Positions 43,436-51,806 are shown, numbered from the stretch's first letter. The stretch: 55,605 bases of DNA from Terriglobia bacterium (GCA_020073245.1 JAIQFQ010000021.1:1-55605), one strand, 5' to 3'. Made by a program: numbers and translations. Notes: generated from the letters alone by a model not told the origin.

Positions 43436-44017
43436 ATGAAACCCAGTTGCCGTGCCGAGCGTGTTCACTTCAGTCGAGCCTGGTTGGCTCTGGCGGTGTG
43501 CGCGGTGCTGGCCGCGGGGAACGCGCTCGCGGCCCCGTACACCTACCCGCTCCACTACACGACCGTCTACGGGACGGGGACCGCAAGCGGCAGCGTCACG
43601 TTCGACAGCTCGCTGCTCGTGCCCAACGGCGGCACCGGCGGCATCGTCTGCGATGTCTCCCTGATCTCGGCCTTCACGCTCAACGTCTCCGGCCTGTCGA
43701 CAACCCCGCACAGCACGACGTTCACGAAGTCGGACCTCACCGGGTGGGATCTCGACATCAACAGCAGCGGAACGATCACGGCTCTCAACTTTTTCATGGG
43801 ACACGGCTACTGCGCGACGAGCTTCAACAGCGACAACTACCAGATCAGTGGAGTAGACCCATTCCTCTTGGACCTCTGGGACGTCACCGGGCTCCGAATC
43901 GCGGAGTTCCAGCTCGTGCCGCCGAGCATCCCAGCGCTCTCGACCTACGGGGTTGCAGCGCTCGCGTTGCTGGTCCTGCTCGCCGGGGCGCTGCTGGTGG
44001 CCCGGCGGCTCTCGTAG
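43436..44017 (+). CDS. Exported IPTL-tailed paralogue 1
   Basis: A 193-residue exported protein; the ATG at 43436 follows GAGGAGG. The signal peptide ends near ALAAPYT (residue about 33). The mature domain is about 130 residues of beta strands: YPLHYTTVYGTGTASGSVTF, then LLVPNGG, FTLNVSGLSTTPHSTTFTKS and GYCATS. Two Cys residues may pair (C-D-V-S-L and Y-C-A-T-S). The tail starts at IPALSTYG and ends ARRLS, an IPTL-CTERM-like sorting signal nearly identical in paralogues 2 and 3. The function of the domain is unknown. The gene lies in the first unit of a threefold tandem duplication. Its mature part is the most divergent of the three. Confidence 0.85.
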   Translation: MKPSCRAERVHFSRAWLALAVCAVLAAGNALAAPYTYPLHYTTVYGTGTASGSVTFDSSLLVPNGGTGGIVCDVSLISAFTLNVSGLSTTPHSTTFTKSDLTGWDLDINSSGTITALNFFMGHGYCATSFNSDNYQISGVDPFLLDLWDVTGLRIAEFQLVPPSIPALSTYGVAALALLVLLAGALLVARRLS

Positions 44018-44053
44018 CGTCCGGCGCGGCCGCCCGGCGGCGCGCTGGGACGC
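44017..44053 (+). terminator. Hairpin overlapping the stop of paralogue 1
   Basis: GCGTCC (44017-44022) pairs with GGACGC (44048-44053), with further GC pairs inside. A matching GCGTC/GACGC hairpin lies at 46224-46260 after paralogue 3; the copy after paralogue 2 is weaker. No T-tract, so termination is inferred from position. Confidence 0.4.
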
Positions 44054-44079
44054 ACGGCTCCGAACAACGGCAGGGGTAT

Positions 44080-44158
44080 GATCCGTCCCTTGTGCGCGGG
44101 GCGTTCGTCCTCTTCGTGGCGTGCTGACTAGGCTCGGGATCCGGCTGCCGGCCACGCG
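44080..44158 (+). pseudogene. Degraded IPTL-type tail relic downstream of paralogue 1
   Basis: GATCCGTCCCTTGTGCGCGG and the following bases (GGCGTTCGTCCTCTTCGTG, GGCTCGGGATCCGG, GCCACGCG) align with the end of the gene at 37938-38489, which encodes its IPALSRGALAMF tail. Stops and indels interrupt it here. Comparable relics are at 45307-45384 and 46285-46373. Confidence 0.5.
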
Positions 44159-44216
44159 TTGGGCGCGCCCACGACAGAGGCCCAACGCGAGGCAGCGATC
44201 CCGCCACACGCACGGG

Positions 44217-44250
44217 ATTGCTTCGTCCCGCCTGCGGCGGGACTCGCAAT
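44217..44250 (+). repeat. REP-like palindromic element, type i, copy 2
   Basis: Same sequence as the copy at 43001-43034, again joined to the first unit of a 26-bp array. Confidence 0.75.
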
Positions 44251-44530
44251 GACAGGTTGGCACATCGTTCGCCAACGATATATTGGCGTGTCGCTTGACG
44301 ATGACAGGCTGGCGCGCCGCTCGACGATGACAGGTCGGCTCGTCGCTCGACGATGACAGGTTGGCGCATCGTTCGCCAATGACAGGTTGGCACATCGTTC
44401 GCCAACGACAGGTTGGCGTGTCGCTTGACGATGACAGGCTGGCGCGTCGCTCGACGATGACAGGTTGGTGCATCGTTCGCCAATGACAGGCTGGCGCGTC
44501 GCTCGACGATGACAGGTCGGCGCGTTGCTT
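44245..44530 (+). repeat. Array 2 of 26-bp tandem repeats (11 units)
   Basis: Eleven 26-bp units, 286 bp, the same length as array 1, but the order of the two unit types differs. It ends in the TTGACG -35 box of paralogue 2. Confidence 0.9.
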
Positions 44531-44556
44531 GACGCCGGCTCGGTTGGAGCTACGAT
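44529..44556 (+). promoter_or_regulatory. Promoter of paralogue 2
   Basis: TTGACG (44529-44534), 16-bp spacer, TACGAT (44551-44556). Conserved with the promoters of paralogues 1 and 3. Confidence 0.65.
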
Positions 44557-44651
44557 GTTGGAAGGATACATGCAGGGGCGAGCATGTTGTTGAGAGTGGT
44601 TCGCAGTCGGATGTGAACTCGACGAGGACGTGGCCCCCGGAGGGAGGAGAA

Positions 44652-45245
44652 ATGAAATCGAGAAACCGCTTCGATGGTGCGCACCGCGGGCGAACCCGAG
44701 CAATCTGGCTCGGGCTGGCGGTCTGCACGGTCTTGGGCGCGACGAGCGTTCTGGCGGCACCGTACACCTACGTGTTCCACTACAGGCTGATTTCCGGGCA
44801 GGGGACCGCAACCGGCAGCGTCACGTTCGACGACTCCCTGCTCGCCCCCAACACCAACCCCGGCACCACCTGCGATCTCTCGCTGCTCTACAGCCTCGAC
44901 CTGCACATGACCGGCCTGCCCTCGTCCCCTTCGAGCACCTCTTTCACCAAGGCGGACCTCCTCGAATGGCGAGTGCAGACCGATAGCAACGGGCGGCTCG
45001 TAGATATCAACTTCTTCATGCAAGCGGCCTGCAGCTCTCCCACCAAGGTCAATACCGACGGCTACGGCATCGAGGGAGTTGAACCCTTCAAGCTCGAGGT
45101 ATTCGAACTCGACGGTGCGATCAATCTGCCGACGTTCCAGGACCAGGGGCCCGGCATCCCGGCGCTCTCGACCTACGGGGTTGCCGCGCTCGCGTTGCTG
45201 GTCCTGATCGCCGGGGCGCTGCTGGTGGCCCGGCGGCTCTCGTAG
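44652..45245 (+). CDS. Exported IPTL-tailed paralogue 2
   Basis: A 197-residue exported protein; the ATG at 44652 follows GGAGGGAGGAGAA. An in-frame upstream TTG lies in the promoter and is not used. The signal peptide ends near SVLAAPYT. The mature domain closely follows paralogue 3 (TYVFHYRLISGQGTATGSVT, DDSLLAPN, HMTGLPSSPSSTSFTKADLL), with two Cys (T-C-D-L-S and A-A-C-S-S). The tail is IPALSTYG, a hydrophobic helix and ARRLS. Paralogues 2 and 3 are closer to each other than to paralogue 1, so the order of duplication may be (1,(2,3)). Confidence 0.85.
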   Translation: MKSRNRFDGAHRGRTRAIWLGLAVCTVLGATSVLAAPYTYVFHYRLISGQGTATGSVTFDDSLLAPNTNPGTTCDLSLLYSLDLHMTGLPSSPSSTSFTKADLLEWRVQTDSNGRLVDINFFMQAACSSPTKVNTDGYGIEGVEPFKLEVFELDGAINLPTFQDQGPGIPALSTYGVAALALLVLIAGALLVARRLS

Positions 45246-45306
45246 CGTCCGGCGCGGTCGCCCCGCGGCCCGCAGGGACCCACGGCTCGGAACAACGGGT
45301 GGGGCA

Positions 45307-45384
45307 TGATCCGACCCCAGTAAGCGGGGCGTTCGTCGTTTCCGTGCTGCTGACTGAGCTCGGGATCTGACTTCCGGCCGCGCG
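45307..45384 (+). pseudogene. Degraded IPTL-type tail relic downstream of paralogue 2
   Basis: ATGATCCGACCCCAGTAAGC and the GGGCGTTCGTCGTTTCCGTG stretch align with the relics after the other paralogues and with the tail of the gene ending at 38489. The TAA shows it is not coding. Confidence 0.45.
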
Positions 45385-45442
45385 AAGGGCGCGCACACGA
45401 CAGCGGCCCAAGGCGAGGCAGCGATCCCGCCACACGCACGGG

Positions 45443-45476
45443 ATTGCTTCGTCCCGCCTGCGGCGGGACTCGCAAT
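45443..45476 (+). repeat. REP-like palindromic element, type i, copy 3
   Basis: Same hairpin as at 43001 and 44217, joined to the shortest array. Confidence 0.75.
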
Positions 45477-45522
45477 AACAGATTGGCGCATCGTTTGCCA
45501 ATGACAGGCTGGCGCGTCGCTT
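45471..45522 (+). repeat. Array 3 of 26-bp repeats (2 units)
   Basis: Only two units (52 bp), one of each type. This is probably the ancestral or collapsed state of the 11-unit arrays. The second unit ends in the TTGACG of the promoter. Confidence 0.85.
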
Positions 45523-45548
45523 GACGCAGGCTCGATTGGCGGTACGAT
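45521..45548 (+). promoter_or_regulatory. Promoter of paralogue 3
   Basis: TTGACG (45521-45526), 16-bp spacer, TACGAT (45543-45548). Confidence 0.65.
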
Positions 45549-45642
45549 GTTCGAAAGACATAGGAACGGGCGAACATGTTGTTGAGATGGATTCGCAGCC
45601 GGGCGTGAGTTCAACGGGGCGTAGCCCCCGTGAGGAGGAGAA

Positions 45643-46224
45643 ATGAAATCGAGAAACTGCTCCGATCGTGCGCAGCCGAGGCGAACTCGAGCAATTTGGC
45701 TCGGGCTGGCGGTCTGCGCGGTCTTGGGCGCGACGAGCGCTCTGGCGGCACCGTACACGTATACGTTCCACTACAAGCTGGTTTCCGGGCAAGGAACCGC
45801 GACCGGCAGTGTCACGTTCGACGACGCCCTGCTCGCTCCGAACTCACAATCCACGCCATGCGACCTCACTCAACTCATCAGCTTCGACCTGCACATCTCC
45901 GGCCTGCCGACGTCCCCCTCGAGCACGTCGTTCACGAAGGCGGATCTCGCCGATTGGGCGGTGCGCACGGACAGCGCGGGACGGTTCACGGATATCAACT
46001 TCTGGATGGACTCCTGCACCCAGAACAAGGTCAACGCGGACGGCTACGCCATCGATGGCGTCGCTCCTTTCGCACTCGCCGTGATCATCCAGACCGGCGC
46101 CCAAGTTGCGGTGTTCGAACTCCAGAGGCCGGGCATCCCGGCGCTCTCGACTTACGGAGTTGTCGCGCTCGCGTTGCTGGTCCTGCTCACCGGGGCGCTG
46201 CTGGTGGCCCGGCGGCTCTCGTAG
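45643..46224 (+). CDS. Exported IPTL-tailed paralogue 3
   Basis: A 193-residue exported protein with GAGGAGGAGAA before the ATG at 45643. The signal peptide ends near SALAAPYT. The domain reads YTFHYKLVSGQGTATGSVTF, DDALLAPNSQ and HISGLPTSPSSTSFTKADLA, with Cys in T-P-C-D-L-T and D-S-C-T-Q. The tail is IPALSTYG, a hydrophobic helix and ARRLS. The product is nearly collinear with paralogue 2. The function of this domain family is unknown; surface display is inferred from the signal peptide plus sorting tail. Confidence 0.85.
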   Translation: MKSRNCSDRAQPRRTRAIWLGLAVCAVLGATSALAAPYTYTFHYKLVSGQGTATGSVTFDDALLAPNSQSTPCDLTQLISFDLHISGLPTSPSSTSFTKADLADWAVRTDSAGRFTDINFWMDSCTQNKVNADGYAIDGVAPFALAVIIQTGAQVAVFELQRPGIPALSTYGVVALALLVLLTGALLVARRLS

Positions 46225-46284
46225 CGTCCGGCGCGGTCGCCGGGCGGCGCGCTGCGACGCACGGCTCCGAACAACGGCAGGGGC

Positions 46285-46373
46285 ATGATCCGTCCCTTGT
46301 GCGCGGGGCGCTCGTCGTTTCCGTGCTGCCGGTGACCGGGCTCGGGATCCGGGCGCCAGCAACCCGGAGGGGG
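46285..46373 (+). pseudogene. Degraded IPTL-type tail relic downstream of paralogue 3
   Basis: The longest of the three relics. A frame reading RGALVVSVLPVTGLGIRAPA parallels the RGALAMFVLLVTALGIWVLA of the gene ending at 38489, without a preceding domain. It is followed by the minus-strand kinase gene. Confidence 0.5.
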
Positions 46374-46418
46374 TCGAGCGCCCGAGCCGCGCTCGCCATC
46401 CCCTAAAGCCCCAGTGCG

Positions 46419-49400
46419 CTAAACGTCGTCGAGAGCGGCACGCACCTCGCGGGTCAGGGTGGCCATGTCGAACGGCTTCTGGAGGAAGCGCACGTGGCCC
46501 TCGACGATCCTCTGGCGAACCGCCTCGTCCGCGGTGTAGCCCGACATCAGGATGACCGCGAGCCGCTGCCAACGCTCCTTCGATTCCCGCGCGAGCGCGT
46601 CGCCCTGGATCCCGGGGAGGACGATGTCCGTCAGCAGGAGGTCCCAGGCTGGCTCGCCCGGCAGTCGTCTGACCTCCTCGCCGCTCGCCGCCCCGGCCAC
46701 GGCGTATCCGAGCCCGCTGAGGATCGCGATCAGGCCCTTCCGAGCGCTCTCCTCGTCTTCGACCACCAGGATTCGCTCACCCCGCCCCGAGGGGAGGTCG
46801 GCGACGTCCGGACTCGTCTCGACGGGTGGCGGGACATCGAACCCGGCGCGCGGAAGCTCGACCCGCACTCTGGTCCCCTCGTCCACCCTGCTGTCGACGT
46901 TCAGCTGGCCGCCGAGGGAGGTCACGATCCCGTGCACGACGGAGAGGCCGAGCCCCGTGCCCTTGCCGATTCCCTTGGTGGTGAAGAACGGCTCGAAGAT
47001 GCGGGGGAGGATCTCCTCGGGGATGCCGCAGCCGGTGTCCTCCACCTCCAGCCACACGGTCTCGTCGTACCGCCCGGTGCGCAACGTGAGGATGCCGCCG
47101 TCCGCCATGGCGTCACAGGCGTTGAGGACGAGGTTCATGACCACCTGGACCAGCTGGCCGCGGTCCCCCTCCACCGGCAGGGGCTCGGCTTTGGGCTCTA
47201 GGGTGAAGCGGATGTTCTCGCGCACGAGGCGCCGCAGCATCTCCCCGGCACGCAGGACGACCTCGTTGAGCTCCAGTTGCTCCGATTTGAACCTTTCCCG
47301 GCGGGAGAAGAGCAGGAGCTGCCGGGTCAGCCCGGCCCCCCGCTGGATGAGCTCCTGAAGCTCGGCACTCACCCGAGCCACGCTCTCCCGGGTGGCCCCG
47401 GCGGCGGTCAGCAGCTCCGCGTGGCTCACCATCGCCTGCAACAGGTTGTTGAAGTCGTGGGCCACGCCGCCGGCGAGCTTGCCGATCGCCTCGATCCTCT
47501 GGGCCTGGCTCAGCTGCTCCTGGAGCTCCACCTCGCGGGTGACGTCGTGCTTGACCGCGACGAAGTTGACGATGATCCCCTTCTCATCGCGCACCGGCGA
47601 GATCGTGGCCTCTTCCTCGAAAATCGAGCCGTCCTTCCGCCGGTTGACGAAACGCCCCGACCACACGCCGCCCGCCTTGATCGTCCACCACAGTTCGGCG
47701 TAGAAGGCGGCGTCGTGCTTGCCGCTCTTGAGGATGCGCGGGTTCTGGCCGATCGCCTCGTCGCGACCGTAGCCGGTCATGGTCTCGAACGCCGGGTTGA
47801 CGTACTGGATCGTCCCGCTCGCATCGGTGATCACGACGACATCGGCGCTCTGCTCCACCGCGGTCGCCAGCCTCCGCTGCTCCTCCGCGGCGCGTCGGCT
47901 CTCGGTCTCGTCCGCAAAGACCCCGACGCCGCTCTTCAGGGACCCGTCCTCGGCGAAGACCCCGGCAAAAAACCCCCTCACCGGCGTCACCTTTACCGCG
48001 GTAACCGAGCGGTAGTCCCCTTCGTAGTACCCGACCTTGCCGGCCAACGCCTCGCGGACGGCGGCGAGGATCTTCTCGTCCTTGACCTGCGTGAGCATGT
48101 TGAACCCGATGAGCGCCTCGCGCGAGGAGCCGATGATCCTGACGAACTCTTCGTTGCACTCGTTGATAGTTCCCCGCTCATCGAACTGCAGGATGCCGAT
48201 CGGCACGTTGTTGAAGATCGTCCGATAACGCTCCTCGCTCTCCCGCAGCGCTTCCTCGGCACGCCTGCGCTCGCTGACGTCCTTGACGGCGCCCTCGTAG
48301 TACTGGACCGTGCCGTCCAGGTCGCGGATCGTCTGCGCATTCTCCTCCACGGCGACTTTCGTGCCGTCCCGCCTCGTCCAGACCGCCTCGTGCCCTCGCA
48401 TCGTCCCCTCGCGCTCAAGGAGCTCCTTGAACCGTTGCCGCGGGTACCCGGGTTCGAACCCCGACTCCTCGAGGTTACGGGCGCGCAGATCATCAAAGGA
48501 GGCGTACCCCAGCAACTCCAGGAGTGCGGGGTTGGCCAGCAGGATCCGCCCGTCGGGCGTCGTGCGGTAGATCCCGATCGGCGACTGCTCGAACAGGGTT
48601 CGGTAGCGCTCCTCGCTCTCGCGCAACGCGCGCTCGGAACGTTTGTGTTCGATCGCCTGTGCGACCTGGCGGGAGACGTATGTCAGGATCTCCTCCTCCT
48701 CGTCGCCGTAGCGGGCGCCCTCCGTGTATGTCTGCACGACCAGGACACCGATGGCGTGGTCGCCGGCGATGAGCGGCACGCCGAGCCAGTCGATCGACGG
48801 CGCTCCCATCGCCTCGACCTCGCCCTTCCTGCACAGCTCTTCGAACACCTCGGGCGTGGCCAGGAGCGGCTTTCCGGTCCGCAGCACGTACCCGGTTATT
48901 CCGCGGCCTGGCTTGAACGGCTCCGGGCGTTCGTCCTGCTCATCAACGAAATAGGGGAACGAGAGGAGGTCGGTCTCACGGTCGTAGAGCGCAATGTAGA
49001 AGTTCTTGGCCTCCATGAGGCGGCCGATGATGGTGTGGATCGAACGAAACAGATCGTCGAGGCTCTCGCTGGTCGACGCCGCGTCGGAGATTTCGTAGAG
49101 GGCGGATTGCAGCTCGCGCAGGCGCCGCTCCTCGGTAATGTCATAGAGAGTCACGACGAGTGCCGGCCGACCTCGCAGCGAGATCGCCCCGGAGGTGAGG
49201 TTGACCCAACGAACCTCGCCCGCCTTGGTGAGGAACTTCGTCTCGTACTGCGTCGGGAGTCCCTCCGTGCCGGCCAGGCGCGCCACACCACGGCCCCGGA
49301 CCGTTTGCCGGAAATCCGGGTGGATGGGCTCCCAGAACTTCATCGCCACGAGCTCTTGCGGGCTGAAGCCGGTGATCTTCGCGGCCGCTGCGTTGGTGTA

Positions 49401-51413
49401 GAGGATCTCCTCGCCGGCGTGGATCACGATTCCGGTGCTCGTCGTCTCGGCCAGGGTGCGGAACTGCTCTTCACTTTCGCGCAGCGCCTCGACGGCGGCG
49501 ATCCGGTCGTTCTCGGCCGCGATGACGCCGAGGCCAAAAGCGATGTCTCGGGCCACCTCGCCGAGCAGCCCCACGATCTCGTCGTCGAACGCACCTGTCG
49601 AGTCGGCGTAGACCGAGAGCGCACCCGCCGGCACCCCGTCCGCGATGAGGGGAATCCCGGCACTGGCGCGGAAGCCATGCGCCCGCGCGGCCTCGCGCCA
49701 GGGTGAGACCTTTCCGTCCGTCACCCAGTCGTTGGCGACCACGGCGCGGCGCTCCCGGATGGCGGTCCCGGTGGGCCCGCGTCCGAGCTCCGAGTCGTCG
49801 CAGCGGATGGTCACCGACTGCAGGTAGTCGAGGCCCGCACCCGCCTGGGCCGCCGGCTCGACAATTCCGCTCGCCGCGTCGGCGAAACCGATCCAGGCCA
49901 TCAAGAACTTGCCGTGCTCCACGATGATGCGGCAGGCCTCGGCGAGCAGCCTGTCCTGATCGCGCTCCCGCACGATGAGCTGGCTGATCTCGGAGACAGT
50001 CCGCAGCAGGAGGTTCAGCCTGCGGAGGCGCGCCTCGGCCGCCTTGCGGTAGCTGATGTCCCGGACGGTCGCGATGACGGAGCCTTCACCCTCGTATTCG
50101 ATCCGGCGAATGCTCGACTCGACCGGGAAGGTCGTGCCGTCCCGACGAATGTGGCTCGTCTCGAGCACCATGCTGCCGCGCTGCAGCAGTTCTTCGAAGT
50201 CGAGCGCCACCCGCGAGCGCGCTTCCGGAGCGCGCAGGTCGACAATGGACAGCTTCCGAAACTCGTCCTTCGTGTAGCCATAGATCTCGCCGGCCCGGCG
50301 GTTCGCGTCGAGAATGCGGCCGTCCCGCGACATCAAGAAGACGGCATCGTTGGCCTGGTCCACCATCTCGGCGAGGCGCGCCTGGCTGCGCGCCATGGCG
50401 AGGTCGAAGAGCAGCCTCTGGCGGCGCCACAGCCCGAAGGCGGCGGCGCCGAGTGCCACCATCACGGCCGCGATGACCGTCACGGTCCCGGCGAGCCATT
50501 GACGGTAGGGGCGCAGCACCTCCTCGCGGTCGACCTTGACGACCATGGCCCACGGCGTCTCCTTCACCCGCCGCGTCACCGCGAACACCTCGACTCCGCG
50601 GTAGTCCACGTACTCGGTGAACGTCGTGCGTCCCTCGAGCGCCGAGGCGGCGGCGAGCCCGGCGGTCGAGAGCGGGCGGTGGACCGTGAGCGGCGGAGCA
50701 GCCGAGTGTCGCAGCGACGTCAAGAACAGCGCGTCCTCGCCCTCCCGGCGCACCAGCTCCGTCTCGGCAGTGTCGGAAAGGACGGCCCGACGGCACAGGA
50801 ACGGGTAGAGCCACCCCTCGGGGTCCACCGACAGCAGGACCACCGCCCCCGGCGCTGCCGCCAGGTCGGCGAAGACCGGCGCGACGAACTGCGCAACCGG
50901 TGTCCTGCCGCTGAAGAGATGAAAATCGGTCAGCGGGCGGCGCGACGAAAGACATCGCTTCGCCAGATCGAGGCTCACAGGCTCGCGGGCCAGGTCGTCT
51001 CCGGCGCCGGCAAGCACCCGGCCGTCCGCGGCAAGGACCGCGGCGCCGAGATACCCATTGTTCCGCACCACCGAGGCGAGCACGCTCGCAAGGTGCGCCT
51101 GCTGGCCCTCACCGATCGCGTCCTGAGGGACATTCGTTGGAGGCGCCGCCGCCAGGGCGATCACGCTCGGGAAGCTGGCTACGACGCTCGCGTCCCCGAA
51201 GCGCTCCCAGACCCATTGCTCGACTGCGGCGCTGCGGTCGTCGGCCACTGCCACGAGCTGGTCTCGCCAGCGGGCGACGAACCGCTCGCGCTCGCGCAGG
51301 ACCGCGACTGTCGCCAGCCACGCCGCGACCAGAACCAGCAGCACGCCAAGTGCCGCCCAGAGCACGAGGCGGATGGGCCTTTTGCTTCCAATTGCAGCCG
51401 GTGCGAGCTTCAC
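46419..51413 (-). CDS. Large membrane hybrid sensor histidine kinase
   Basis: A 1664-residue hybrid kinase. The GTG at 51413 is chosen because GGAG lies 8 nt upstream and the first helix follows; the longer frame runs antisense through a tRNA. Membrane helices at about 13-35 and 307-328 enclose a Cache-like periplasmic sensor. Then come PAS (345-465), GAF (475-645), PAS, a second GAF (GRLMEAKNFYIALYD), three more PAS domains, HisKA with His1319 in GGVAHDFNN, HATPase (DTGCGIP, GTGLGLSVVHG) and a receiver with Asp1596 in LLLTDIVLP. All catalytic residues are present. Its GAF/PAS blocks resemble those of the kinase at 9694, so the two share ancestry. No partner regulator is adjacent. Confidence 0.92.
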   Translation of the reverse strand: MKLAPAAIGSKRPIRLVLWAALGVLLVLVAAWLATVAVLRERERFVARWRDQLVAVADDRSAAVEQWVWERFGDASVVASFPSVIALAAAPPTNVPQDAIGEGQQAHLASVLASVVRNNGYLGAAVLAADGRVLAGAGDDLAREPVSLDLAKRCLSSRRPLTDFHLFSGRTPVAQFVAPVFADLAAAPGAVVLLSVDPEGWLYPFLCRRAVLSDTAETELVRREGEDALFLTSLRHSAAPPLTVHRPLSTAGLAAASALEGRTTFTEYVDYRGVEVFAVTRRVKETPWAMVVKVDREEVLRPYRQWLAGTVTVIAAVMVALGAAAFGLWRRQRLLFDLAMARSQARLAEMVDQANDAVFLMSRDGRILDANRRAGEIYGYTKDEFRKLSIVDLRAPEARSRVALDFEELLQRGSMVLETSHIRRDGTTFPVESSIRRIEYEGEGSVIATVRDISYRKAAEARLRRLNLLLRTVSEISQLIVRERDQDRLLAEACRIIVEHGKFLMAWIGFADAASGIVEPAAQAGAGLDYLQSVTIRCDDSELGRGPTGTAIRERRAVVANDWVTDGKVSPWREAARAHGFRASAGIPLIADGVPAGALSVYADSTGAFDDEIVGLLGEVARDIAFGLGVIAAENDRIAAVEALRESEEQFRTLAETTSTGIVIHAGEEILYTNAAAAKITGFSPQELVAMKFWEPIHPDFRQTVRGRGVARLAGTEGLPTQYETKFLTKAGEVRWVNLTSGAISLRGRPALVVTLYDITEERRLRELQSALYEISDAASTSESLDDLFRSIHTIIGRLMEAKNFYIALYDRETDLLSFPYFVDEQDERPEPFKPGRGITGYVLRTGKPLLATPEVFEELCRKGEVEAMGAPSIDWLGVPLIAGDHAIGVLVVQTYTEGARYGDEEEEILTYVSRQVAQAIEHKRSERALRESEERYRTLFEQSPIGIYRTTPDGRILLANPALLELLGYASFDDLRARNLEESGFEPGYPRQRFKELLEREGTMRGHEAVWTRRDGTKVAVEENAQTIRDLDGTVQYYEGAVKDVSERRRAEEALRESEERYRTIFNNVPIGILQFDERGTINECNEEFVRIIGSSREALIGFNMLTQVKDEKILAAVREALAGKVGYYEGDYRSVTAVKVTPVRGFFAGVFAEDGSLKSGVGVFADETESRRAAEEQRRLATAVEQSADVVVITDASGTIQYVNPAFETMTGYGRDEAIGQNPRILKSGKHDAAFYAELWWTIKAGGVWSGRFVNRRKDGSIFEEEATISPVRDEKGIIVNFVAVKHDVTREVELQEQLSQAQRIEAIGKLAGGVAHDFNNLLQAMVSHAELLTAAGATRESVARVSAELQELIQRGAGLTRQLLLFSRRERFKSEQLELNEVVLRAGEMLRRLVRENIRFTLEPKAEPLPVEGDRGQLVQVVMNLVLNACDAMADGGILTLRTGRYDETVWLEVEDTGCGIPEEILPRIFEPFFTTKGIGKGTGLGLSVVHGIVTSLGGQLNVDSRVDEGTRVRVELPRAGFDVPPPVETSPDVADLPSGRGERILVVEDEESARKGLIAILSGLGYAVAGAASGEEVRRLPGEPAWDLLLTDIVLPGIQGDALARESKERWQRLAVILMSGYTADEAVRQRIVEGHVRFLQKPFDMATLTREVRAALDDV

Positions 51414-51806
51414 TCTTGGCGCTCCAAGGCGATCCAAGCCAAGAGGTATTGTTGCATTCCGGTCAAGATCGGGCTCGCGCCGGCCTCTGCAGGCGCTGAT
51501 TTCCTCCCGAACTGACCCGGCGAGAGCACGCGCCCAGCGCACGCTTCGCAAGGACGCCGATCCATGCATGCAAGAAACCCTACAGGTGGGGGAAAGCTCC
51601 GGTCCTGCCGGCGTTGGCGCGGCCGAGCGGACTCCATGTATTGCTGTTACGTTCCCGGCTTGCACCCTCGGCCCACCTCCTCGTCGCGCGCCCGCGCTCG
51701 CCAGGCGCGATTCCGGGAGAGCGGGTTGCGGCCATCGTGGCCCGATGCGGATACGGCGGGGTGGAGCGGTGAATGGGCTACATGTGGTACAAGGTTGTGC
51801 CGGCGC

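Larger units (their letters stand above)
42947..46385 (+). repeat. Threefold tandem segmental duplication (repeat array, promoter, gene)
   Basis: Three direct units start at about 42947, 44161 and 45387 with GGGCGCGC and a GCGAGGCAGCGATCCCGCC segment. Each contains a type-i REP element, an array of 26-bp repeats, a conserved promoter and leader, an IPTL-tailed gene, a post-stop hairpin and a degraded copy of another tail. Unit lengths are about 1214, 1226 and 1000 bp. The third is shorter because its array has only two repeats. Confidence 0.85.

Noticed and set aside
41596..43437. 613-codon version of the WVPVASH protein
   Set aside because: The extra 200 codons read through the 26-bp repeats; the start at 42828 has AAAGGAG and a signal peptide.
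43029..44530. CRISPR-like arrays
   Set aside because: Units are contiguous 26-bp repeats without unique spacers, and no cas genes are present.
43334..44767. Minus-strand frames across the repeat arrays
   Set aside because: They only translate the 26-bp repeats (TCHRRATRQPVI-type) and have no start signals.
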